From contig JAQVMI010000146.1 in NCBI GenBank assembly GCA_028703735.1, positions 1 to 5,611 on the forward strand: 5,611 nucleotides of DNA, written 5' to 3'. The DNA is from Candidatus Cloacimonadota bacterium (lineage in GTDB: Bacteria > Cloacimonadota > Cloacimonadia > Cloacimonadales > Cloacimonadaceae). The position numbers were made by a program, and so were the translations under genes. The first letter of the stretch is position 1. Each line of letters begins with the position of its first letter. The notes beneath the pieces are model-generated. The model was not told the DNA's origin, searched no databases, and saw only the letters and a list, made by a program, of their open reading frames with translations. This document shows, one piece after another, positions 1 through 5,163 of the stretch.

Positions 1-1
1 C

Positions 2-64
2 GCAGGTCTTGAGGAAACACTGATAAGAACAATGAGCATCTTAGCAGCCTCTGGAAAATCTTAA
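2..64 (+). CDS. C-terminal end of an unidentified upstream gene (partial)
   Basis: The frame starting at base 2 is open from the window edge to a TAA at 62-64 and encodes 20 residues ending in ...MSILAASGKS. The other two + frames hit early stops. The stop lies 29 bp before the acetate transporter start, a spacing that would fit co-transcription. The fragment is too short to identify and an open run of this length could arise by chance, so it is only a likely gene end. No function is proposed. Confidence 0.4.
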   Translation, partial: AGLEETLIRTMSILAASGKS

Positions 65-93
65 ATGAAAGTTATGGGAGTATAATTGCGCTT

Positions 94-660
94 ATGAATG
101 AAAAGAAAAATGCCAATCCCGCAGTTGTTGGACTTGCAGGATTCTCACTTACCACGTTGGTTTTACAATTTCACAATGTAGGCTGGTGCGAGCTGGGACC
201 AGTTATGGTTCTGGGATTGATTTTTGGTGGTTTAGCCCAAATGATTGCCGGATTTCAGGAACAGAAAATGGGGAATAACTTCGGCTATTGCGCTTTTGTG
301 GCTTATGGTAGTTTTTGGATTGGTTTGGCAATAATCTTCATGCTAAATCACTTTAACATCTACAAATCCAGCACTACAGATTTGGGCTGGTATCTTTTTG
401 CCTGGATGATCTACACCTTGGTAATGTGGACTGCCTCGTGGCGGATTCACACCATGATGGCTGTAACATTCTTTACCCTGTTTGTGGGTTTTTTTTTGCT
501 GGTTTTGGGTCATTTCGGTTCTGCAAACTGGAATATTGTAGCGGGTTATGAACTGATGTTTTGTGCAGCTTGTGCTATGTATATGATGATAGCCATAATA
601 ACCAACGATCTTGCCGGCAAGGTAGTTTTACCCTTAGGGAAGCCTTGGATTGTAGCATAG
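94..660 (+). CDS. satP: SatP/YaaH-type acetate (succinate) transporter, GPR1/FUN34/YaaH family
   Basis: This is an inner-membrane protein of 188 residues, the same length as E. coli SatP as I recall it. Residues 8-14 match the family signature NPxxxGL, followed by GF at 16-17 and a TT-hydrophobic-HNVG stretch at 20-30. Further family landmarks are the A-x-YGSFW block (70-75) and the C-terminal VLPLG (178-182). Six hydrophobic segments lie at roughly 10-27, 36-54, 65-85, 97-115, 120-140 and 148-170. F17 and Y71 fall where constriction residues have been described in SatP channels. Family members carry acetate and often succinate, coupled to protons. In an anaerobe this could serve acetate uptake or release; the direction is not visible here. 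The ATG at 94 is chosen because the signature begins seven codons later and GGGAG (76-80) lies upstream, at a rather long 13-nt spacing. The family call is very secure, the exact substrate less so. Confidence 0.93.
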   Translation: MNEKKNANPAVVGLAGFSLTTLVLQFHNVGWCELGPVMVLGLIFGGLAQMIAGFQEQKMGNNFGYCAFVAYGSFWIGLAIIFMLNHFNIYKSSTTDLGWYLFAWMIYTLVMWTASWRIHTMMAVTFFTLFVGFFLLVLGHFGSANWNIVAGYELMFCAACAMYMMIAIITNDLAGKVVLPLGKPWIVA

Positions 661-675
661 CATTAGGTTAAATAT

Positions 676-759
676 TTGTCATGCCGGATTTTTTCTTGTC
701 TTTCCGGACTTGATCCGGAATCTATTTTTATTGGTTTCCTGCTTTCGCAGGAAAGACAA
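676..759. repeat. Composite intergenic palindrome with alternative hairpins, possible terminator of the transporter gene
   Basis: Two perfect stem-loops lie side by side: TTCCGGA/TCCGGAA (702-708/714-720, 5-nt loop) and TTTCCTGC/GCAGGAAA (735-742/747-754, 4-nt loop). An enclosing 10-bp pair also exists: TTGTCTTTCC (696-705) with GGAAAGACAA (750-759). It competes with both small hairpins for bases. The left arm is partly duplicated: 676-688 and 696-708 match at 11 of 13 bases. The T-rich stretch after the first hairpin (TATTTTTA, 723-730) could make it a weak terminator for the gene ending at 660, but the U tract is not adjacent to the stem. Similar two-part palindromes occur as dispersed repeats in varied bacteria; that is recalled, not checked. 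Confidence 0.7.
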
Positions 760-829
760 TAGGTATTGTATGCCTTGGATAGTTTTCACTCAGTTTCCTT
801 CCCAGGATGGTCAATTACAGTTATCTTAC

Positions 830-1351
830 TGAGACTGTTCAGCAAGATTAGTATTATTTTCAGTAATTTAGCGTTTTCAATGGCTAAAAAAGTGGGCGAA
901 AAACCCTAAAACTGCACCGATTGCAGAATTGACTATCCGGGACAAAATCTACTTAAATATTCACTGGTTTACCTCTATGAAATCATGGGTTCATTAAGTG
1001 CTTTTATGAAGACATGTTAAGTCCCATTCGGGACGGCAGATATTAGCGACGGGTTTTAACCCGGCGGACAATATAGCGGGATCCAAACAAAGTCCTGTGG
1101 GGACGACAGGTGTTAATATACTTATGATAATCAGACGTTTAGATAATCGTAATTCCATCTGTCGTCCCGCTGGGACTATAAAATGTTTCGGGTGCAATCT
1201 ATGTCGCCGGGTTTAAACCCGTCGCTAATATCTGTTGTCCCGCTGGGACTATATTTCCGTTGTGTTATTCTTGGAGCTATTATAGACTAAGCTTTTCTCA
1301 AAGAATGCAAGGAAAGCAGCGTAACTACTTGAAGGTTTTTGAACAGTCTCA
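830..1351. mobile_element. 522-bp MITE-like element or deleted insertion sequence with intact terminal repeats and target duplication
   Basis: The left end TGAGACTGTTCA (830-841) is the perfect reverse complement of the right end TGAACAGTCTCA (1340-1351). Directly outside, ATCTTAC occurs at 823-829 and again at 1351-1357, sharing the A at 1351. If the termini begin at G831 and end at C1350, the flanking 8-mers match at 7 of 8 bases. Terminal repeats plus a 7-8 bp duplication are the signature of DDE-type transposition. No transposase reading frame or recognisable remnant is present, so the element is non-autonomous or internally deleted. Most of its interior is the REP-like cluster at 1018-1252. 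It separates the transporter gene from asnB and ends 35 bp upstream of the asnB -35 box, leaving that promoter intact. The IS family is not assigned; IS256-like elements are one possibility from the duplication size. Confidence 0.72.
1018..1252. repeat. Cluster of four REP-like GTCCC/GGGAC hairpin units arranged head to head
   Basis: Four short hairpins share a GTCC(C)/(G)GGAC stem followed by G-N-CAG: 1021-1034 and 1092-1104 reading right, 1164-1176 and 1237-1249 reading left. Spacing is about 71 bp in the right-facing pair and 73 bp in the left-facing pair. The outer arms (about 1018-1069 and 1203-1252) are near-perfect inverted copies of roughly 50 bp. Each includes a CGGGTT/AACCCG palindrome (1050-1063; perfect 14-bp version at 1208-1221). 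The inner arms (1091-1113 and 1155-1177) match at 17 of 23 bases. The whole block can fold as one large cruciform around 1114-1154. The layout resembles BIME-type REP clusters, which RAYT (REP-associated tyrosine) transposases can move; no such gene is visible here. Confidence 0.8.
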
Positions 1352-1385
1352 TCTTACCAAAACATTAGAGATATATAGAAAAACC

Positions 1386-1414
1386 TTGACTTTCAGGCTG
1401 GAATAAAATATTCT
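1386..1414 (+). promoter_or_regulatory. Probable sigma70-type promoter of asnB
   Basis: TTGACT (1386-1391, 5 of 6 to consensus) and TATTCT (1409-1414, 4 of 6) are separated by 17 bp. Transcription would begin near 1421, giving a short leader that carries the GGAG Shine-Dalgarno site (1424-1427), 9 nt before the asnB ATG. There is no room for a T-box or other long leader riboregulator between the promoter and the start. The call comes from consensus match and position only. Confidence 0.55.
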
Positions 1415-1436
1415 GCTATTTATGGAGATATATTGA

Positions 1437-3422
1437 ATGTGTGGAATTTCCGGTATTATTAGCCTGGATGGCAAAAAGCAAATAGATGCTTTGCTCTTGC
1501 AGGAGATGACCCAAAGGGTAAAACATCGCGGACCCGATGACGAGGGTTATCTGTTGGCAAACATAGCCAAGGGAAGCTCTATCTGCTATGCAGGTACCGA
1601 TTCTCCCGAGGATATCAAAAGGATTTATCCTGTATTTTCGGGTTCGAAAAGTTCTGCTGATATTAGCACGGCGCAGCTTGGGTTTGGGTTTCGCCGATTG
1701 TCCATTCTGGAGCTAAAAAGCAAGGGTCATCAACCCATGAGTGATGAAAAACTGAAATTATCCATCAGCTTCAATGGAGAGATATACAATTATCTGGAAC
1801 TTAAAGCGCAATTGCAGGATTTGGGCTATGTATTTAACAGCGGATCCGATACTGAAGTTATCCTAAAGGCGTATCATGCTTGGGGTGATAACTGTGTGGA
1901 AAAATTCATCGGCATGTGGGCTTTCGCTTTGTGGGATGCTACAAACAAACGTTTGTTTTGTTCTCGGGATCGTTATGGCATAAAACCTTTCTATTACTGC
2001 ATCCAGGATGGCTTCTTGTTCTGGGGCAGCGAAATGAAACAGCTATTAGCCACACCCATCCCCAAAACCCTTAATACTGCCATGATCTGGCGCAGCATGA
2101 AGATCAATGCATTGATGGTGTATGATAACCAAACCTATTGGCAGAATATTCACAGTTTGTTGCCAGGGCACAATTTAAGTGTAGTATCCGGCGTTGTAGA
2201 AATAAAGGAATACTACCATCTGGATGTGGAAAACTTCGAATCTTCCCAGCTTAGCTTTTCCCAGGCTGTGGAGGAATACCAACGTTTGTTTCTGGATTCC
2301 ATTGCCTTACAGATGCGTAGCGATGTTCAAATTGGCGCATCACTATCCGGAGGCATGGATTCTTCGGCAATTGTGTGTTCTGCAATGCAGCAGCAAGCAG
2401 TTCCCATGCCAACATTTTCTTCTTTCTATGCCGATACCCCTGCTTTGGACGAGCGCAAATGGATAGAAACCATTGTTCAGCATTCGGGATGCACCTCAGA
2501 ATTAATCTCCCCCACTTCTGCCGATGCCCTTAAATGGTGGATTGATGCCACATATTATAATGACCTGCCCATAGCTGCTGGTTTTGTTTCTCAATATGCT
2601 GTAATGCAGGCTGCGCATGCCAGGGGAGTAAAAGTATTGCTTTCGGGACAAGGCTCCGATGAACTGAATGGCGGTTACAAACACGCAGCTTATCGTTATT
2701 TTGCCGATCAAATTAGAACCCTAAGTTTGGGTAAGCTTAGCAAAGAACTTCCAGAATACCTGCAAGGATCACAACTCCTTACCAAATTAGGAAATATGGC
2801 AAAGATAAGCCTTTCTGCCCTGCTTCCTGAATCTTCTCTTTACAAGCTGGAGTTTAACTATTATCGGTTCGATCCCTTCTCTACTTCCTTCAAAGAGGCA
2901 GCCCATAACAATAATCAGGAAGGAATTTTGCAAAAGATTACCGATATTAAAGCTTCACGGATGTCTAACTTCCTGTATAATATGATGCATAACACTTCCG
3001 TGCAAACCCTGCTACACTTTGAAGATCGTTTATCCATGGCAAATTCGGTGGAAAGCAGAGTACCATTTTTGGATAACAGATTAGTGGATTTCGTGTTTAG
3101 CCTGCCTTCTGCATATAAAACCAAGCCGCCCGAAACCAAGCTGTTACACAGAGCAGCAATGAAAGAATTTATCCCTGCTGAAATCTATAATCGCAAGGAC
3201 AAAGGCATTTTTTCCTCACCATTTTATCAGCAGTGGATGAGGGATGGCTTAAAACCCTTTATCGTAGATTTATTGGGTAGCAATGAATTTCGCAGGCGTG
3301 GCATTTGGAATTTGCCATCCATCAACAGACAGTGGCAGCTATATCTTGCCGGAGATAACCGTCCTGCAGAAATGCTTTATAACGTTATAGCCCTGGAGCT
3401 CTGGTTCCAGCGGTTTCCCTAA
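1437..3422 (+). CDS. asnB: Glutamine-hydrolysing asparagine synthetase (AsnB family amidotransferase)
   Basis: A cytosolic two-domain enzyme of 661 residues. Domain 1 (about 2-205) is a class II glutamine amidotransferase with catalytic Cys2 in MCGISG, RGPDDEG (31-37), FRRLSI (85-90, R87), NGE (113-115), SGSDTE (135-140) and DRYGIKP (178-184). Domain 2 (about 270-600) is the ATP-dependent synthetase with the pyrophosphate loop SGGMDS (304-309), SGQGSDE (403-409), and ESRVPFLDNR (539-548) followed by K568 and K587/K589. Glutamine-derived ammonia would amidate aspartate through an aspartyl-AMP intermediate. Two oddities stand out. About 35 extra residues lie between RGPDDEG and FRRLSI compared with E. 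coli AsnB. The E. coli SGEGSDE motif reads SGQGSDE here. Both are, as I recall, common in AsnB-like proteins from surface-glycan clusters, so another acceptor is possible, but no glycan genes are seen nearby. The start is fixed because Cys2 must follow Met1; GGAG lies 9 nt upstream. The lipoprotein gene follows after 47 bp. Confidence 0.95.
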   Translation: MCGISGIISLDGKKQIDALLLQEMTQRVKHRGPDDEGYLLANIAKGSSICYAGTDSPEDIKRIYPVFSGSKSSADISTAQLGFGFRRLSILELKSKGHQPMSDEKLKLSISFNGEIYNYLELKAQLQDLGYVFNSGSDTEVILKAYHAWGDNCVEKFIGMWAFALWDATNKRLFCSRDRYGIKPFYYCIQDGFLFWGSEMKQLLATPIPKTLNTAMIWRSMKINALMVYDNQTYWQNIHSLLPGHNLSVVSGVVEIKEYYHLDVENFESSQLSFSQAVEEYQRLFLDSIALQMRSDVQIGASLSGGMDSSAIVCSAMQQQAVPMPTFSSFYADTPALDERKWIETIVQHSGCTSELISPTSADALKWWIDATYYNDLPIAAGFVSQYAVMQAAHARGVKVLLSGQGSDELNGGYKHAAYRYFADQIRTLSLGKLSKELPEYLQGSQLLTKLGNMAKISLSALLPESSLYKLEFNYYRFDPFSTSFKEAAHNNNQEGILQKITDIKASRMSNFLYNMMHNTSVQTLLHFEDRLSMANSVESRVPFLDNRLVDFVFSLPSAYKTKPPETKLLHRAAMKEFIPAEIYNRKDKGIFSSPFYQQWMRDGLKPFIVDLLGSNEFRRRGIWNLPSINRQWQLYLAGDNRPAEMLYNVIALELWFQRFP

Positions 3423-3469
3423 ACAAAGTAGTTTTTTTTAACTTCAAGTGTGTTTTACAAAGGAGTATC

Positions 3470-4357
3470 ATGCGTAATAGCATTATTATCATAGCCTTAC
3501 TGGCGATATTACTAAGCCTTAGCTCTTGTAAGCTGGTAAAAAAGCCAACTGTGGAAAAAGTACGTGATATCAGGGTTGTTTCCATAAGTCCGGATAAAAG
3601 TGTGGTGAATGTTTCGTTAATAGTGAACAACCCTAATGGCTTCAAGATTCGCCTTAGCAAACTGGATATCGAAGTTTTGAATAAGGATAGAGGCAAGGTT
3701 GGCATGGCTACTCTAACCAAAGAAGTGGAAATCCCCAAAAAAGCTGCGGTAAATATTGATTTTAAAGTAGAAATGGATACCAGACCTACGGTTAAAATGG
3801 TGAGCTCTTTGGATCAGAATGTACAGTTTTTCGTGATTGGTAATGGGTATGGCAAGGCTTTGGGAATGGGAAGAAAATTTAGCTTCGACGAACCCTACGA
3901 GCTGGATTTGAAAGAGCATCTGGAAAACCTTTTGTCCAAATTCTCTGCTGGTGGACAAAATTTGTTCAAGATTCAGCGAACCAGTGTAGAAAAGGTGGGA
4001 ATTGGCGAAACTGAATTGCATGTAAGCTTTATGATCCTGAATCCCTATGGCTTCACCTTCAATTTTAAAGGGTTCCCTGCCGAACTATACATAAACAACA
4101 AGCTGGCAGGAAAGGGAAATTTGCAAAATCAGCTTAGCTTTGATGAAAACATATACTCCAAAGATGGGGTTATGATATTCAAATTGAGCAACTTAAAATC
4201 CGTTCTTGGTGCTGTTTCCGGAGTATTTAAAGGAGAAATGGAATACGCAGTAAAAGGAAAGGTTATCATAGATGCCATGGGCATGGAAGTAAACCGACCC
4301 TATGAATACAAGGGAAGCGTGCCGTTAAGTTTATGGGATTTACTGCCCAAACAGTAG
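3470..4357 (+). CDS. Lipoprotein with two tandem LEA_2 (WHy-like) domains
   Basis: A protein of 295 residues. It begins with a short signal peptide (MRN, hydrophobic 4-16) and a lipobox LSSC with Cys20 as the predicted lipidation site. Lys21 follows; by the E. coli rule (no Asp at +2) this favours outer-membrane sorting, if that rule holds here. Two LEA_2-type beta-sandwich repeats follow. The first is about 32-150, with the hallmark VNVSLIVNNPNGF at 46-58. The second is about 165-290, with LHVSFMILNPYGF at 183-195 and a matching strand ending in LYINNKLAGKG (206-216). Members of this family occur in plants, archaea and bacteria and are linked to desiccation or stress tolerance in plants; bacterial lipoprotein versions have no settled function. 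AAAGGAG (3459-3465) sits 4 nt before the ATG. The gene lies 47 bp after asnB with no clear terminator between, so co-transcription is likely. The domain call is strong; the cellular role is unknown. Confidence 0.88.
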   Translation: MRNSIIIIALLAILLSLSSCKLVKKPTVEKVRDIRVVSISPDKSVVNVSLIVNNPNGFKIRLSKLDIEVLNKDRGKVGMATLTKEVEIPKKAAVNIDFKVEMDTRPTVKMVSSLDQNVQFFVIGNGYGKALGMGRKFSFDEPYELDLKEHLENLLSKFSAGGQNLFKIQRTSVEKVGIGETELHVSFMILNPYGFTFNFKGFPAELYINNKLAGKGNLQNQLSFDENIYSKDGVMIFKLSNLKSVLGAVSGVFKGEMEYAVKGKVIIDAMGMEVNRPYEYKGSVPLSLWDLLPKQ

Positions 4358-4361
4358 TGTG

Positions 4362-4431
4362 GGGGTTTTGGAGTGCTGGTGTTCTGGAGTTTTGGGGTGT
4401 TGGAGTGCGGGAGTGTTGGAGTGCTGGAGTC
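4362..4431 (+). repeat. GGAGTKYT octamer tandem array, left copy
   Basis: Nearly nine imperfect 8-bp units run in register: GGGGTTTT, GGAGTGCT, GGTGTTCT, GGAGTTTT, GGGGTGTT, GGAGTGCG, GGAGTGTT, GGAGTGCT and a final GGAGTC. The array begins 4 bp after the lipoprotein stop codon. The 8-bp period is not a multiple of three, and the short reading frame that crosses it (from about 4333) is low-complexity, so it is not coding. The same unit appears on the opposite strand at 5104-5154, beyond the DUF3795 gene. Most units carry GGAG, a Shine-Dalgarno-like core, repeated every 8 nt. Confidence 0.9.
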
Positions 4432-4535
4432 GATTTCGCCTTGGAAAACTTGCATAAGTCTCTATTTATGCGGCGGAATGGACTACAGAATCTCCTTGCT
4501 ATACATATATATTGATTAGATATTAAGAGGTTATT

Positions 4536-4964
4536 ATGGAAAGACATGCAGCTTTTTGTGGATTATATTGCGGAGCTTGTTGCAGTATGATAGTGAATGA
4601 GCAGGAACAAGGGGTGGAATCCGCCCTGGAAATGCAAACTGAACCCAATGAACAACCCTGCAAAGGATGCAGTGCCGATTATCAGGCTAATTGCGAATTT
4701 GTGGTTTGTAATAAACAGCACCAAACCGCAAGTTGTGCTTTTTGTCCCGAATTCCCCTGTGCCATGATCACGAATTTCAAGGATAATGAATGGGAACATC
4801 ATCAGGTTGTATTAGAAAATCTGCAACGCATCAAGGAAATTGGTATAGAAACGTGGTTAACGGAGCAAAAAAAAGCATGGCAATGCCCTTCCTGCGGTTG
4901 CCGCACGCAGTGGTATCAAACAGAGTGCACACGTTGTGGAGGCGTTATAAGCAAACGCATTTAG
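4536..4964 (+). CDS. DUF3795 family cysteine-rich protein with C-terminal zinc-ribbon-like motif
   Basis: A predicted cytosolic protein of 142 residues with 16 cysteines. The N-terminal part fits the DUF3795 pattern: FCGLYCGAC (7-15, Cys 8, 12, 15 and also 16), CKGC (42-45), Cys53 and Cys58, and CAFCPEFPC (67-75). The C-terminal part has CPSCGC (117-122) and CTRC (131-134), which resembles a rubredoxin or zinc-ribbon knuckle pair. A charged, helix-prone stretch (about 80-112) joins the two. The number and spacing of cysteines suggest bound metal, either zinc or an iron-sulfur cluster; this is inference, as the family has no established biochemical role that I know of. AGAGG (4526-4530) lies 5 nt before the ATG and supports the start, and the cysteine pattern begins at residue 8. 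The gene stands alone between two inverted octamer arrays and converges with the permease gene on the other strand. A promoter within 4432-4525 is possible but not clear. Confidence 0.85.
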   Translation: MERHAAFCGLYCGACCSMIVNEQEQGVESALEMQTEPNEQPCKGCSADYQANCEFVVCNKQHQTASCAFCPEFPCAMITNFKDNEWEHHQVVLENLQRIKEIGIETWLTEQKKAWQCPSCGCRTQWYQTECTRCGGVISKRI

Positions 4965-5019
4965 TCTGTTACAACACCATGGTGAAACTTCAAGTCTCAT
5001 AAGTCGCAGAGCGTTTGGG

Positions 5020-5105
5020 CTGTCAATCTCCTGATTGACAGAAGCGACGAAGTCGCTTGTATTTGTAGCGAGCTATTCTCGCTGTGGCAATCAGGAGATT
5101 GCCAC
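5020..5105. repeat. Chain of four perfect hairpins between convergent genes
   Basis: Four stem-loops follow one another. These are CTGTCAATC/GATTGACAG (5020-5028/5033-5041, loop TCCT), AAGCGAC/GTCGCTT (5042-5048/5052-5058, loop GAA), AGCGAG/CTCGCT (5067-5072/5078-5083, loop CTATT) and GTGGCAATC/GATTGCCAC (5084-5092/5097-5105, loop AGGA). The first and last hairpins are reverse complements over CAATCTCCTGATTG (5024-5037) and CAATCAGGAGATTG (5088-5101). They can therefore pair with each other, or meet through their complementary loops. No U tract follows, so this is not a canonical terminator. Its place between convergent transcription units fits a REP-like 3'-end stabiliser or a bidirectional barrier. 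Confidence 0.8.
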
Positions 5106-5154
5106 CCCAAAACTCCAGAACTCCAGAACTCCAACACTCCAGAACTCCTGCACC
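5104..5154 (-). repeat. GGAGTKYT octamer tandem array, right copy in inverted orientation
   Basis: Read on the - strand from 5154 leftward, the units are GGTGCA, GGAGTTCT, GGAGTGTT, GGAGTTCT, GGAGTTCT, GGAGTTTT and GGGGT. They share the period and consensus of the array at 4362-4431, and both arrays contain GGAGTTTTGGGGTG or its near end. The array starts within the last bases of the fourth hairpin and ends 9 bp before the permease stop codon (- strand). It is non-coding. Together the two arrays bracket the DUF3795 gene as an inverted pair about 790 bp across. Confidence 0.88.
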
Positions 5155-5163
5155 TATTTTCCA

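Noticed and set aside
81..86. Perfect TATAAT just before satP
   Set aside because: It ends only 7 bp from the ATG, has no -35-like hexamer at 16-18 bp, and overlaps the Shine-Dalgarno region, so a promoter here would give an almost leaderless mRNA. It is probably chance in AT-rich sequence.
994..1197. 67-codon reading frame on the - strand
   Set aside because: It runs through the REP-like hairpins; its apparent codons come from the palindromes, and no start signal or protein family is recognisable.
1018..1252. CRISPR-like array
   Set aside because: There are only two units per direction, in opposite orientations, with about 71-73 bp period and related rather than unique intervening sequence.
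1352..1436. T-box or other leader regulator for asnB
   Set aside because: Only about 16 nt of leader would follow the predicted promoter, and no T-box motif or specifier stem is visible.
2224..2466. Alternative + frame inside asnB, and similar - strand frames at 2502-2711 and 2915-3139
   Set aside because: These overlap the strongly conserved synthetase domain and show no family features; they are out-of-frame shadows.
3393..3439. Intrinsic terminator between asnB and the lipoprotein gene
   Set aside because: The CTGGA/TCCAG inverted repeat is inside the coding end and lies about 20 nt before the eight-T run (3432-3439), so the geometry is wrong.
4361..4412. G-quadruplex in the left octamer array
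   Set aside because: Most G runs are only two bases long, so at best a weak two-tetrad form is possible; it cannot be claimed from sequence alone.
4479..4513. Promoter for the DUF3795 gene (TGGACT with TATACA or TATATT)
   Set aside because: Spacing is 15 bp for the first pair, and no suitable -35 exists for the second; the match is no better than expected in AT-rich DNA.
4333..4515. 60-codon + frame and 93-codon - frame (4266-4547) across the octamer array
   Set aside because: Both are low-complexity translations of the 8-bp repeat and overlap the end of the lipoprotein gene.
4790..5002. Overlapping + frame across the end of the DUF3795 gene
   Set aside because: It shadows the cysteine-rich coding sequence in another frame, with no ribosome site or recognisable product.
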